Positions 24,165 to 33,761 of a stretch of DNA of 64,000 nt are shown piece by piece. Position 1 is the stretch's first letter. Each line of letters begins with the position of its first letter. Source of the stretch: Prodigiosinella confusarubida (lineage in GTDB: Bacteria; Pseudomonadota; Gammaproteobacteria; Enterobacterales; Enterobacteriaceae); assembly GCF_002847015.1 (NCBI RefSeq), contig NZ_CP025085.1:1612001-1676000 (forward strand), read 5' to 3'. The notes under the pieces were generated by a model. That model was not told where the DNA came from and searched no databases. It saw only the letters and a program-made list of their open reading frames with translations. The translations under genes and the position numbers were made by a program.

Positions 24165-25298
24165 TCAGGATTTGATGAAAGGACGGAGCAATAGACCTAG
24201 CGGGCCTTTGACATACCAGCGCTGATTCCCTCGACTGCGTTGGTCTCGTCCCAGTGACTGAGTCAAACGGTCAAGAATAATAGCCAGAATGACAATGCCC
24301 ACACCGCCGATGGCGGCCAGTCCCATATCAAGGCGACCAATGCCGCGCAGCACCATTTGTCCCAACCCGCCAACCGCAATCATGGATGCGATCACCACCA
24401 TTGACAGTGCCAGCATCAGCGTTTGGTTGACACCGGCCATAATGGTCGGCATGGCTTGCGGCAACTGGACTTTAAACAGCATCTGGCTCGGACTGGCGCC
24501 GAAAGACTCGGCGGCTTCCACCAAGTCAGCCGGAACCTGACGAATACCCAGGATGGTCAGACGGATAATTGGGGGTAAGGCAAAAATAATGGTGACCACG
24601 ACGCCTGGCACATTACCGATACCAAATAGCATGACGATCGGAACCAGATAGACGAAGGCTGGTGTCGTCTGCATAGCGTCCAGCAATGGACGAATAATTT
24701 TCGCGGCTTTCTCACTGCGAGCCAGCCAAATACCCATCGGCAAGCCGATAAGTATGCAAAAGAACAGCGCGGTAAGTACCAATGCCAACGTCACCATTGC
24801 CTGAGACCAGGCACCAATGGCGCCGATCACAATCAATGATATAAAAGTGGCTAATCCCATACCGAAGCTTGATATTTGCCAGGCTATCAGGGAAAACAGA
24901 ATGATAGCCACTGGAGCAGGCATGCCCAGCAATAAATGCTGAAATCCACTTAAAATGAAGTCTACAGGTACTCGGATACCCTGAAACAGGGGGCGAAAAT
25001 GCAGCACCAGCCAGTCAATCCCTGTCGTTACCCAGTGATCCAGTGGGATCAATGTGTGTTTGAAGGGATGAAGCAGGCTGAAATGCTCCGTTGGCGCATG
25101 AGGCACACTGTCAAGCCAGTTGGTGCTGCTGTCAGCCGCACCTGCGGGTGGTGTAGTGTTCCAGGCATTAGCGGCATGCGGTGTCGACACGCTTTGCGTG
25201 GTTGCCCAGGGGTCGGTTTGTGGTGGTGTAGTGACTTGAGAGGACGCATCCAGACCAGTGGTGGTGTCTCCCCAGGGATTGGTTGTTGAATCAGTCAT
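24165..25298 (-). CDS. proW: Glycine betaine/L-proline ABC permease ProW
   Basis: A 377-residue inner-membrane permease. After a roughly 70-residue polar N-terminal tail it carries several TM helices and the coupling loop [20 protein letters not shown]. The tail contains spaced Trp units of the type [21 protein letters not shown] and STNWLDS, one unit more than the E. coli protein (354 residues), which accounts for the extra length. It overlaps proV by 8 bp. Confidence 0.95.
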   Translation of the reverse strand: MTDSTTNPWGDTTTGLDASSQVTTPPQTDPWATTQSVSTPHAANAWNTTPPAGAADSSTNWLDSVPHAPTEHFSLLHPFKHTLIPLDHWVTTGIDWLVLHFRPLFQGIRVPVDFILSGFQHLLLGMPAPVAIILFSLIAWQISSFGMGLATFISLIVIGAIGAWSQAMVTLALVLTALFFCILIGLPMGIWLARSEKAAKIIRPLLDAMQTTPAFVYLVPIVMLFGIGNVPGVVVTIIFALPPIIRLTILGIRQVPADLVEAAESFGASPSQMLFKVQLPQAMPTIMAGVNQTLMLALSMVVIASMIAVGGLGQMVLRGIGRLDMGLAAIGGVGIVILAIILDRLTQSLGRDQRSRGNQRWYVKGPLGLLLRPFIKS

Positions 25299-26493
25299 TC
25301 AGAGCAGTCTCCTTATCCAGTGCCTGTAGCAACATCCCTTTGGATATGATGCCGATGTACTCATTATTTTCGCCAATGACTGGCACGGCACAGGGAGATT
25401 GAGCGACCTGTGAGATTAAATCGTTGAGTGACATATCAGCGGCAACGGGAGCGGGAACAGATAACAGCGCCTGTTCCAGTGGCTGTTGCTCTTTGAGCGC
25501 TTTTTTCAGTGACTCAATAGAGACGATACCGATGAATTTCTGACCCCGTTCCAGCACGTAGCCATAGTCGCGATCCTCTTCTTGCAGAATTTGTAGTGCT
25601 GAACGCGGCCCGACACCGGGGGTTTTGCGGATAATAGCCACTGGTCGGCGGCGGGCAATATCTTTGGCGCTGAACACGTGACTGATATCCACACCACGAA
25701 AAAAACTACGTACGTAGTTGTTGGCCGGATTGTTGAGGATTTCATCCGGGGTGCCGACCTGAATGACTTCACCGCTGTGCATGATGGCAATACGATCACC
25801 AATACGCATGGCTTCATCCAGGTCGTGTGAAATAAACACAATGGTTCGTTGCTGACGAGATTGCAGTTTAATCAGTTCATCCTGCATTTCGGTACGAATC
25901 AACGGGTCAAGTGCGGAGAAGGCTTCATCCATTAGCAGAATATCTGGATCATTAGCTAACGCACGGGCCAGACCAACGCGCTGGCGCATACCGCCAGACA
26001 GCTCATCCGGATAGGAAGCGGCATTGGCCTCCAACCCTACCTGCTGTAACGCGCTGATCGCTTTTTGCTCTCGCTCTGGCTTGGGTATACCTGCCAGTTC
26101 CATACCAAATGCGGTGTTATTCAGAATATCCAGGTGAGGCATCAGTGCAAATGACTGAAACACCATACTGATTTTTTTACGGCGGACTTCGCGTAAGGCG
26201 GTATCCGATATTTTGGCAATATCTTCACCGTCAATTAATACCTGGCCGCGAGTCGGTTCTATCAGACGATTGAGAAGGCGTACCAAGGTGGATTTTCCGG
26301 AGCCGGATAAGCCCATGATGACAAATATCTCGCCTTCTTCAATGGCCAGATTAACATTTTTGACGCCGACCGTCAGGCCTGTTTTTTCAAAAATCTGATC
26401 TTTATCTAAATCCTGATCAATTAGTTTGAATGCACGTTCAGTATGAACGCCAAATATTTTGTAGAGATTTTTTACTTCGAGTTTAATTGCCAT
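25291..26493 (-). CDS. proV: Glycine betaine/L-proline ABC ATPase ProV
   Basis: A 400-residue ATPase of ProU. Walker A is GLSGSGKST (61-69), the signature LSGGMRQR lies near residue 170 and Walker B is [13 protein letters not shown] near 190. Two C-terminal CBS domains (about 285-395) sense ionic strength in related osmoporters. It is the first gene of the osmotically induced proU operon, preceded by a conserved proU promoter 72 bp upstream. Confidence 0.96.
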   Translation of the reverse strand: MAIKLEVKNLYKIFGVHTERAFKLIDQDLDKDQIFEKTGLTVGVKNVNLAIEEGEIFVIMGLSGSGKSTLVRLLNRLIEPTRGQVLIDGEDIAKISDTALREVRRKKISMVFQSFALMPHLDILNNTAFGMELAGIPKPEREQKAISALQQVGLEANAASYPDELSGGMRQRVGLARALANDPDILLMDEAFSALDPLIRTEMQDELIKLQSRQQRTIVFISHDLDEAMRIGDRIAIMHSGEVIQVGTPDEILNNPANNYVRSFFRGVDISHVFSAKDIARRRPVAIIRKTPGVGPRSALQILQEEDRDYGYVLERGQKFIGIVSIESLKKALKEQQPLEQALLSVPAPVAADMSLNDLISQVAQSPCAVPVIGENNEYIGIISKGMLLQALDKETALND

Positions 26494-26564
26494 GTAATTG
26501 GTTCTTTCCTATAGTGATTTATTGTCCTATAGCGTTGTCCTGATAATAATTTAAAGCGCCCTAT

Positions 26565-26592
26565 ACCCTACCATAATATGAGTCTGAGGCAA
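26565..26592 (-). promoter_or_regulatory. proU promoter
   Basis: On the minus strand TTGCCT (26587-26592) and TAGGGT (26565-26570) are separated by 16 bp, the same hexamers and spacing as the E. coli sigma-70 proU promoter. The A/T-rich DNA on both sides suits the H-NS silencing known for proU. Confidence 0.82.
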
Positions 26593-26599
26593 CCTTTGT

Positions 26600-27434
26600 C
26601 TGCCCCGCGCTACTGACAGGCGAAAAAATTCCATACTATTAGTATAGGGTAAATTCGCGAAAGCCACTTGAAATTATTTTGCCCCGACACTGCCGATTTT
26701 CTATATTTAATATGTTTATTTTTCATGTAGTTAATCTTTAGTCATTGCAACGGATCAATAGCGATTATCCGGGGAGCATTTGTGTGGTGAAATAGGGTGT
26801 TTAAAACACGTATTTTGGCAGTGAAAAGAATTGTTAATAAACTTGCTGATTGATGGTTTTTCGGGGGAATAATCTGCATGTCAGGAAGGGTAATTAAATT
26901 ATTATGGGCGGGTATATTACAGTGCCATGAAATGATCTTCTCCGGAATATAGCAGGGCAATCGGTGATGATACAGCGCGGATATTGCCTGATTTGCCGGG
27001 AGATATCGGTGGGAATAAAGCGGTTTGATACCGCTCTTTGTTGCAAAGATAAATGATTATAAATCCGAGAAATAAGTCACATAATTCAGCAGAAATATTT
27101 ACCCGTTTCACCGGTTTTGAATGCTAAAGATCAACCCTATTCCATACTCCATATCATGCTATTGAACACATCGGATATGAGTGTCATCACTTTTTCCGGT
27201 ACTCATTTTATCAATGGTTATCAATGTCACATTATTGAGTGGTATTACTGAAATGGTCATGGTGTCAGAATAAGGAATGCGTTATCCCAATATTGGTGGT
27301 ACCCGCAGTTTTGGCGTTCTGACTGAATCCAATCTCGATCGGTCGTGTAGAGTAAATGCCTTGATTAAACGACGTGGCAGGTGCTCCCTTCAATGCGCAA
27401 TGACAATATAAATGAATACAATGTGGCTAGCGGG
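26600..27434. other. A/T-rich intergenic region upstream of proV
   Basis: About 830 bp with no convincing gene. Two short minus-strand ORFs (26742-26960, 26917-27111) have no recognisable family and no good ribosome site. The part near 26640-26900 is markedly A/T-rich and probably belongs to the H-NS-controlled upstream region of proU. In E. coli nrdHIEF occupies this side; it is absent here. The rest marks the boundary to the accessory nitrogen block. Confidence 0.5.
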
Positions 27435-28175
27435 TTAATCCGCGTATCCGTTCGGTGTTGTGGGCGGCGTCTGGCGTCTTGCCTGTTGTAAAAGGTGCAG
27501 CGTGATATTGCGAACTTCAGCCTTGCTGCTGGCAATATGTTCGCTGAGGATGCGTTGAGCGTCGACGGTGTGCTGCTGAAAAATGGCCAGCAGGATAGCA
27601 GAGTGTTCCTGATAGGTGGTGGCGATACGAGCCTGCTTGGTGAAGTCCAGACGACGGATAATACGGATTTTCTCTGTCACATCCCGGTGTACCCGCGCCA
27701 TTTCGTGGTTCCCAGTGGTAGCGACCAACACCATGTGAAACTCTTCATCATGGCGGGAAACGGTAGCGCCATCATTAAGTGGCGGCTCGTCGATCCAGAA
27801 CTGCTTCAGGAACCGGAGCTTTTCAGCGCCGAGGCCAGAGGGCAGCTCACACAGGCGGCGTATCGCTTCCCGTTCCAGCACGGTGCGCAAGTCGTACAAA
27901 TCTTCAAAATAGGCAAAATCAAACGGACGAACCTGCCAGCCACTGCGAAAATAGACATCCACGTAGCCTTCGGTTTCCAGCCGGAACAACGCCTGACGTA
28001 CCGGTGTACGGCTGACGGACATTCGCTGCGCCAGCTCGCTTTCTGTGAAGCGATCGCCAGGTAACAGTCGAAAATCAAAAATATCCTGCTTCAGTTGCTG
28101 GTAGATTTTCTCCGCCAGCACTGTTGGTCTGCTTTTTTGGCGGGTTTTATCCGCGCCAAAAGGGGAAAATTGCAT
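27435..28175 (-). CDS. GntR/FadR-family regulator next to allophanate hydrolase
   Basis: A 246-residue regulator. An N-terminal winged helix (FTESELAQRMSVSRTPVRQALFRLETEGYV, residues about 40-70) is followed by an all-helical FCD ligand domain with the metal-type residues DEEFHMVLV and H-rich segments near 145-205. Start ATG 28175 has AAGGA 12 bp upstream; the frame stays open 16 codons further. It lies 81 bp after atzF on the same strand, so it probably controls atzF or senses a ureido compound. The ligand is unknown. Confidence 0.82.
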   Translation of the reverse strand: MQFSPFGADKTRQKSRPTVLAEKIYQQLKQDIFDFRLLPGDRFTESELAQRMSVSRTPVRQALFRLETEGYVDVYFRSGWQVRPFDFAYFEDLYDLRTVLEREAIRRLCELPSGLGAEKLRFLKQFWIDEPPLNDGATVSRHDEEFHMVLVATTGNHEMARVHRDVTEKIRIIRRLDFTKQARIATTYQEHSAILLAIFQQHTVDAQRILSEHIASSKAEVRNITLHLLQQARRQTPPTTPNGYAD

Positions 28176-28256
28176 CGTCTGGTTTCCTTTATTACCTGGC
28201 AGATATTTCACCACAGTTGACAATTGATCTGGTGGTAAACCTTGGTAAAAGACGCC

Positions 28257-30059
28257 TTATGATTGGGCTAAACTGGCGAGATAAGCGCGCCAGCCACCAA
28301 ACTCGGTAATATCCCGTGCATCGTTCAACGCGGCGGGTTCACAGATAAACCCTTTCACCTGCCGATCATTCGCCAGTGTCAGCGTGCCAATACCGAGTGG
28401 TGCCGGGATCTCGGCCACAAACTCGCCAAAACGCGCCAATGGGATGTCCCACAGTTCAACCACAATCGGGCGACCAGCGGTGGTTTTTACCAATCCGGGT
28501 TTCGGTGGCTGGGTATTCGCCAATGCATATAAGCGGTAATCGTCGCTGGTGGTAGTCTGTTCCACCAACACGGCTTGGCGGGTCAGTAACTGGAAATTCA
28601 GCGGCATACCGGTGAGATGCGCACCCACTACGGCGATGCGCACATGGCGGGGTGATGGGGTGGCGACGGGTGCGTGAGGACTGAATGGTATTCCGGTAGC
28701 GCCTAATGACAGCGGGTTTGTGGCCTGCCAGCGCTGACCGAAAGTGGCCAGCGCCGCATCGTGCCAGGCCGGGGCAATCAGCGTGATTCCGGCGGGCAAT
28801 CCATCGGCCCGGAAAGTGGCAGGCAGCGCCAGCGCGCACAAATCCGCCAGATTAGTGAAGTTGGTGTAAAGACCAAACTGGGCGTTATAACGCACGGGTT
28901 CCTGCGCCATTTCTTCAATAGTGCGGATGGTAGGGGTGGTCGGAACCACCAGTGCGTCGAACGGTGCCAAAACATCGTTGATCTGGCGTGCCAGTTCCGC
29001 CCGCAGATACTCCGCATTGAAGACATCACAGGCGCTGTAATCCACGCCATTTTCGATAATACCGCGGACCACCGGATCCAGCGCTTGTGGGTTATCCGTG
29101 AGCAGTGATCCCACGGCAACCGTCCGCTCCGCCACCCATGGCCCTTCATACAGTTGACGAGCTAATTGATTAAAAATAGAGAAATCGATGGGCTCCAGTG
29201 TCGCCCCCATGGCGCGCAGTTGGGTTAGCGTATGTCGGAATGCCTGTTCTGCCAGCGTGTCGCCACAAAACTCCAACACTTTCGGTATGGCAAAACGCAA
29301 CTGGGGTGAAAAGGCGGCCGGGGTGGTGTTTGGGTGGGGGCGGGAGTAGGCATCCTGCGCATCATAGCCAGCGGCCAGCTCTGCCACCATTTTGGCATCG
29401 GCCACCGTCAATGCGAATACCGACACGCAGTCGTTGAGACGGCAGGCTGGCACGACGCCGCGGGTGGATAGCCAACCTTTGGTGGGTTTCAGACCAACGA
29501 TATTGTTAAATCCGGCAGGAACCCGGCCTGAACCTGCGGTATCGGTGCCCAGTGAAAACGGGACGATACCACGGGCCACGACTGACGCGGAACCGGAGCT
29601 GGAACCTCCGCTGACATACTTCGGGTTGATGCTGTTGTGCACGGCACCGTGTGGAGAGCGGGTTCCTACCAATCCGGTAGCGAACTGGTCCAGATTGGTT
29701 TTACCCATCACGATAGCGCCGGCCGCTTTTAGGCGGGCGACAACGGCAGCATCCTGTTTGGCGCTATAGCTAAAAGCCGGGCAGGCAGCGGTTGTCGGCC
29801 AGCCTGCGACATCAATATTGTCTTTTACCGCAAACGGGATGCCATACAGTGGTAATGCAGAAGCATTTTGCTGCTGTGTCAACTGATCAATCTGTTCCTG
29901 TAACTGGGCTTCACTGGCGAGATAGATCCAGGCGTTGTCTTCCAGTGATAGATTATGTCGTAGTTGCAACAGGGTATCGGCTACTGACAGTGGCTGTTGT
30001 TGATAATGCTGTTGCCACTGGCATAGGGTAAAACCGGTAACGCTACTCCTTAAAGTCAT
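28257..30059 (-). CDS. atzF: Allophanate hydrolase, full length
   Basis: A 600-residue amidase-signature enzyme that deaminates allophanate (urea-1-carboxylate). The Ser-cisSer-Lys triad is visible: Lys79 in FAVKDNIDVAG, the GGSSSGSAS loop (151-159) and Ser177 in GTDTAGSGR. The C-terminal domain typical of AtzF/DUR1 (about 465-600) is present, so it is not a bare amidase. Start ATG 30059 is preferred; an upstream extension would run across a sigma-54-like motif. No urea carboxylase gene lies in the window. A GntR regulator follows on the same strand. Confidence 0.85.
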   Translation of the reverse strand: MTLRSSVTGFTLCQWQQHYQQQPLSVADTLLQLRHNLSLEDNAWIYLASEAQLQEQIDQLTQQQNASALPLYGIPFAVKDNIDVAGWPTTAACPAFSYSAKQDAAVVARLKAAGAIVMGKTNLDQFATGLVGTRSPHGAVHNSINPKYVSGGSSSGSASVVARGIVPFSLGTDTAGSGRVPAGFNNIVGLKPTKGWLSTRGVVPACRLNDCVSVFALTVADAKMVAELAAGYDAQDAYSRPHPNTTPAAFSPQLRFAIPKVLEFCGDTLAEQAFRHTLTQLRAMGATLEPIDFSIFNQLARQLYEGPWVAERTVAVGSLLTDNPQALDPVVRGIIENGVDYSACDVFNAEYLRAELARQINDVLAPFDALVVPTTPTIRTIEEMAQEPVRYNAQFGLYTNFTNLADLCALALPATFRADGLPAGITLIAPAWHDAALATFGQRWQATNPLSLGATGIPFSPHAPVATPSPRHVRIAVVGAHLTGMPLNFQLLTRQAVLVEQTTTSDDYRLYALANTQPPKPGLVKTTAGRPIVVELWDIPLARFGEFVAEIPAPLGIGTLTLANDRQVKGFICEPAALNDARDITEFGGWRAYLASLAQS

Positions 30060-30100
30060 AAGATAAATTCCATCTAGTACACAAGATTGAGTCCATTCAT

Positions 30101-30115
30101 ACAAACACCGTGCCA
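30101..30115 (-). promoter_or_regulatory. Sigma-54-like promoter of atzF
   Basis: The minus strand reads TGGCAC-GGTGT-TTGT, with the -24 element perfect, -12 TTGT instead of TTGC, and the required GG to G spacing. It lies 41 bp before the atzF start. A/T-rich DNA with a partial IHF-type site (TATCAATAAATCA, near 30150) lies upstream. Confidence 0.5.
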
Positions 30116-30297
30116 TATTTTTAATTTATTGTTTTATATGATTTATTGATAATTTATAAAGTCAGGGCATAGCTCTTATGCATTGAGATAGCGCAGAGCC
30201 AGAACCAAAATGAAGCAAATGGATAACGCTACCAGCGGGGCTGACAGCGTTAGAAGGGGGAGACGAATATCAATGGGATCGAGCGATGTTCGTCAGG

Positions 30298-31065
30298 TCA
30301 GGCTTTTGTTGCAATGATAAGCGCTGTGTCTACGGTGAAACTCCCGTCACTGACAATATCAAAGTATTCAGTGACCTCGGCTCCCGCATGTTGCTGTAAT
30401 GAACGGATGGCGACAATATGGTCAGTGTGCGTCTTCATGCGTTCCACCCAGGATGAAAACTCCAGGCGCAGACGAAACGTTTTTACCTCGCGTACCGCTA
30501 GTCCCGCCGCCGCCAATAATTGCTGCCACTCCTGTAGGGAAGCGTTGCGTACATGTGAAGGATCGCGCAGTAATTCGATACTTTGCAACCAGGTATCCAG
30601 TAACGAATCGCCGGGGGAGACGACATCCATAAACATACCCATGCCACCGGGTTTCAGGGTGCGCGCCATTTGCTCGATGCCGAGCGCAATATGCCGCCAG
30701 TGGTGAGCGCTGTAGCGAGTAGCGACCACATCAAAGGATTCCGACGGGCAGGATAATGATTCGGCGGCACCCTGTTTGGTCACAATATTGAGCAGATTAC
30801 GTTTGACGGCTTCCTGTGCAACGGTATCCAACATGGATTGAGCGAGATCACAAGCGACGACGCGGTGTACCCGTGGTGCCAGTCGGAACGAAACATGTCC
30901 GCCGCCGCATCCCAGATCCAGGATGGTGGCATCGGGACGCTGGCCGATTCGTTGTGCCATCAAATCCAGATCATCTCCCTGAGCATGTACTGTACTGTTT
31001 AAATACGCCGTGGCTTGTGTGGCGTACTGGCGGGTAATAATGGCATTATGGCTTTCAGTTTTCAT
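30298..31065 (-). CDS. Class I SAM-dependent methyltransferase
   Basis: A 255-residue protein with a canonical Rossmann methyltransferase core: SAM motif I LDLGCGGG (49-56), acidic loop VVACDLAQSML and ARTLKPGGMGMFMDVVS (motif III region). It resembles the UbiE/BioC/YafE group, but the substrate cannot be assigned. AGGA precedes the ATG. It is transcribed away from a MmyB-type regulator 92 bp away, the usual arrangement for a regulator and its target. Confidence 0.75.
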   Translation of the reverse strand: MKTESHNAIITRQYATQATAYLNSTVHAQGDDLDLMAQRIGQRPDATILDLGCGGGHVSFRLAPRVHRVVACDLAQSMLDTVAQEAVKRNLLNIVTKQGAAESLSCPSESFDVVATRYSAHHWRHIALGIEQMARTLKPGGMGMFMDVVSPGDSLLDTWLQSIELLRDPSHVRNASLQEWQQLLAAAGLAVREVKTFRLRLEFSSWVERMKTHTDHIVAIRSLQQHAGAEVTEYFDIVSDGSFTVDTALIIATKA

Positions 31066-31157
31066 CGTTGATGTCCTGAAGAGTTAGAGAAGCCCTGATT
31101 CTCAGTTGAATGATTAACGACAACAAGGCAAGCACTTATCCTGGTATAAATTGCACT

Positions 31158-31928
31158 ATGACGGTTTCTGATACGCGGCGTATTCTGGGCGCGTTTATTC
31201 GTGCCCACCGTGAACGACTTTCACCACCAGACAAGGCTGGGCGTCGTCGCACGCCGGGATGGCGGCGGGAAGAGCTTGCCGATGCCGCAGGGCTGGGCGT
31301 GACATGGATTACCTGGCTGGAACAAGGTCGGCATGTCGATGCTTCGGTTCCGGCGCTTTCCCGGTTGGCTGATGCTTTGCAATTGAATGCGGCCGAACGT
31401 GCTTCGTTGTTTGATCTGGCAGGCAAGCGTGACCGGCAATCTGAACCGGAAACCGCAGAGGCGCTATCGGACGCATTACTCCATTTACCCTCCATGTTAT
31501 CCGCCCCCGCTTATCTGCTCGACCATGTCTGGACTGCTCGGGCCTGGAATCCTGCTGCTGCCGAGCTATTTATCGGTTGGCTGGATGAAACGGCGGAGAC
31601 GCGTAACCTGTTGCGCTATGTGTTTCTTGTCCCAACTGCACAATCGCTGATTGTCGACTGGCAGGAACGGACGCGGCGACTGGTCGCTGAGTTTCGTGCC
31701 GATTTTAATCGTCGTCCTGGTGATACCCAAATGCAGGCGTTGGTGGATGATCTGTTGGGGCAAAGCCAGCGGTTTGCCGAGCATTGGCAAAATCAGGATG
31801 TTCTGTATCGTGAAGGTGGGGAACGCAGCTTCTGCCACCCCGAACAGGGGATCCTGCATTTTCAGCAAACAACATTACTGGTTGCTGCTCAGCAAACCAT
31901 CAAGTTGGTATGTTTGGCACAAGTCTGA
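31158..31928 (+). CDS. XRE/MmyB-like transcriptional regulator
   Basis: A 256-residue regulator with an N-terminal helix-turn-helix (RRTPGWRREELADAAGLGVTW followed by ITWLEQGR, residues 30-58, read in two parts) and a C-terminal MmyB-like ligand-binding domain (about 100-256). Members with this domain are thought to bind fatty acids or other small ligands and often control a divergent oxidoreductase or methyltransferase gene. Two starts are possible (31110 and 31158); the later one is chosen because the family begins with this SDTRRILGAFIRA segment. Confidence 0.78.
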   Translation: MTVSDTRRILGAFIRAHRERLSPPDKAGRRRTPGWRREELADAAGLGVTWITWLEQGRHVDASVPALSRLADALQLNAAERASLFDLAGKRDRQSEPETAEALSDALLHLPSMLSAPAYLLDHVWTARAWNPAAAELFIGWLDETAETRNLLRYVFLVPTAQSLIVDWQERTRRLVAEFRADFNRRPGDTQMQALVDDLLGQSQRFAEHWQNQDVLYREGGERSFCHPEQGILHFQQTTLLVAAQQTIKLVCLAQV

Positions 31929-32063
31929 ATCTGCCCGGTCCACTCTCAATCTGAAAAGTAGTGTCGTAATGTTCCATTTAATTCTGCGGTAAGGTGATTA
32001 CCCTATCGGGTTTCCGGAAGGAGGCGAACGGCGGGTATCCTGGCTTCCTGATGGGCAAGTATT

Positions 32064-32106
32064 GCGGGGGAGTCGCCGTTTTTTACGGAACGCCCCCGTG
32101 GTTTTT
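32064..32106 (+). terminator. Terminator after the MmyB-type regulator
   Basis: CGGGGG (32065-32070) pairs with CCCCCG (32093-32098), with an inner CCGT/ACGG stem, and is followed by GTGGTTTTT. It lies between the convergent regulator and permease genes and may serve both. Confidence 0.6.
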
Positions 32107-32123
32107 ATCCGTGCCGCTGAATA

Positions 32124-33608
32124 TCAGTCCTTGCGCAATAACAACCCACGCATTGCAGTGGCGCTGGTTTTTACCGCGTGTTCATGACGCGCCAGATAAC
32201 GATAGCAACTGGCACCCAGAAATGTGCCGATGAACCAACTGAAATTAGCTACTGCATGCCAGGCCGGGATGAAGCTGATGATCAAACCGATAGCGACCGC
32301 CGGGATCAGCGCCAGAACCGCATTGGGATTAAAGCCGTTGCGATACCAATAACGACCGGTCGGCGTAGCGTCGAACAGATCATCCACATGGATCTTGGCG
32401 CCTTTAATCAGGTAAAAGTCCGCCAGCAGAATGCCAAACAGTGGGCCGATAAAGGCACCGAGTACATCCAGCGTGTAGTGAATCAGTTCCGGTGACTGAA
32501 ACAGGTTCCACGGTGTCAGCAGGACGGAACCCACGGCGGCGATCATGCCGCCGGTACGGAAGCTGATGCGTTGCGGTGAACAGTTGGAAAAATCAAACGC
32601 CGGGGAAACAAAGTTTGCCACGATATTGATGCCGATGGTCGCCACGATCATGGTCAGCAGACCGAGCGCTACCGCTACGCTATTGCCTACACGACTAACC
32701 GTTTCAATCGGGTCGGTAATCATCTGTCCGAACAGTGACTGGGTGCCGGAGACAATCACCACGGTAACGATGGAAAACAGCAAGAAGTTAAACGGTAAAC
32801 CCCAGCGGTTACCGCGTCGGATTTCCTGCATGTTTTTGCCATAACGGGCAAAATCGCCGAAGTTCAGCAACGGGCCGGAGAAGTAAGAGACGACCAGCGC
32901 GGTCGCGGTGATCATTTGCCACGTCTGTTCTCCGGTTGTGAGGGTTTTGCTGGCGAGAGTAAAAGAGATATTTTCCAGACCGGTTTTGTAGATAATCCAA
33001 CCGGCCAGCGATAGCATCACTATGTAGACCGCCGGACCGGCGACATCAATAAAGCGCTTGATAGCGCTCATGCCGTGCCAGAACACCATTGCCTGCAGGA
33101 ACCACATGATGCCAAAACAGATCCAGCCCAGTGCCGACAAGCCAAGCCAGTGATTCTGCGTTAGCGGCGTGAGGGTCGGATAGAACTTCAGTAGCACCAG
33201 CATCAAGGCGTTGGCAGCCAGATAGGTCTGAATACCATACCAGGCGAAGGCGATCAGGCCACGAATAACCGCCGGGATGTTGGCGCCAAACACGCCAAAA
33301 GCCTGACGACAAACTACCGCATAAGGTACGCCGCTCATCTGGCTGGGTTTGGCTACCAGATTGGCGCACAGTTGTACGATACAAATACCTATCAGCAGGC
33401 ATAACAGAACCTGCCAACTGGCCAGACCTAACGTGAAGAAGCTGGCGGCTACTACATAACCTCCCATGCTGTGTACATCCGACATCCAGAACGAAAAAAT
33501 GTTGTACCAGGACCAGTTTTGGACGCGCGTCGGGGCCAGATCCGTATTACACAGTCTGGGGCTGTAATGTGCCTGGGTGTCATTGGCTAACGTATTATTT
33601 TCTGGCAT
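32124..33608 (-). CDS. NCS1-family allantoin/hydantoin-type permease (HpxC-like)
   Basis: A 494-residue 12-TM transporter of the nucleobase-cation-symport-1 family, with NWSWYNIFSFWMSDVHSMGG in TM1, PYAVVCRQAFGVFGANIPA and YFSGPLLNFGDFARYGK as family landmarks. Its position divergent from hpxS-hpxA-hpxB makes allantoin the likely substrate; the K. pneumoniae allantoin cluster also pairs a separate gene, hpxC, with hpxSAB, but I am not certain that this is its orthologue. A sigma-54-like motif lies about 64 bp upstream of the start. Confidence 0.8.
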   Translation of the reverse strand: MPENNTLANDTQAHYSPRLCNTDLAPTRVQNWSWYNIFSFWMSDVHSMGGYVVAASFFTLGLASWQVLLCLLIGICIVQLCANLVAKPSQMSGVPYAVVCRQAFGVFGANIPAVIRGLIAFAWYGIQTYLAANALMLVLLKFYPTLTPLTQNHWLGLSALGWICFGIMWFLQAMVFWHGMSAIKRFIDVAGPAVYIVMLSLAGWIIYKTGLENISFTLASKTLTTGEQTWQMITATALVVSYFSGPLLNFGDFARYGKNMQEIRRGNRWGLPFNFLLFSIVTVVIVSGTQSLFGQMITDPIETVSRVGNSVAVALGLLTMIVATIGINIVANFVSPAFDFSNCSPQRISFRTGGMIAAVGSVLLTPWNLFQSPELIHYTLDVLGAFIGPLFGILLADFYLIKGAKIHVDDLFDATPTGRYWYRNGFNPNAVLALIPAVAIGLIISFIPAWHAVANFSWFIGTFLGASCYRYLARHEHAVKTSATAMRGLLLRKD

Positions 33609-33671
33609 GGAATCTGCTCCTCTTGACTGCGATCGTGAAATAGATGACCTCGGTGTATGTAATGAGATATT

Positions 33672-33686
33672 GCAGGAATTGGGCCA
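33672..33686 (-). promoter_or_regulatory. Sigma-54-like promoter of the NCS1 permease
   Basis: The minus strand reads TGGCCC-AATTC-CTGC(A), with GG and GC 10 bp apart as required and two deviations from TGGCAC-N5-TTGC. It is 63 bp before the permease start and next to the HpxS sites. Confidence 0.4.
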
Positions 33687-33698
33687 GAAAGAGATTTT

Positions 33699-33730
33699 TT
33701 GTATACAATTTATTATTTTTATGTATACGA
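33699..33730 (+). promoter_or_regulatory. Tandem HpxS operators over the hpxSAB promoter
   Basis: TTGTATACAA (33699-33708, a perfect palindrome) and ATGTATACGA (33721-33730) share GTATAC and are 22 bp apart, two helical turns. They coincide with a possible -35 (TTGTAT) and -10 (TGTATA) 17 bp apart. In K. pneumoniae HpxS binds tandem sites overlapping the -35 and -10 of hpxSAB; this layout matches. Confidence 0.72.
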
Positions 33731-33761
33731 TTTAGCGATGACGTGGCGACGGGACAAACCT

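Noticed and set aside
26742-27111. Two small reverse ORFs in the gap upstream of proV
   Set aside because: No ribosome sites, no family resemblance and A/T-rich composition like the surrounding regulatory DNA.
28199-28213. GG-N10-GC motif ahead of the GntR gene at 28.2 kb
   Set aside because: TGGTGA-N5-CTGC keeps only the two dinucleotides and few other consensus bases; such spacing is frequent by chance.
30060-30297. Guanidine or other riboswitch in the atzF leader
   Set aside because: The leader after the sigma-54-like motif is only ~30 nt, and I see no conserved aptamer-like stems in the interval.
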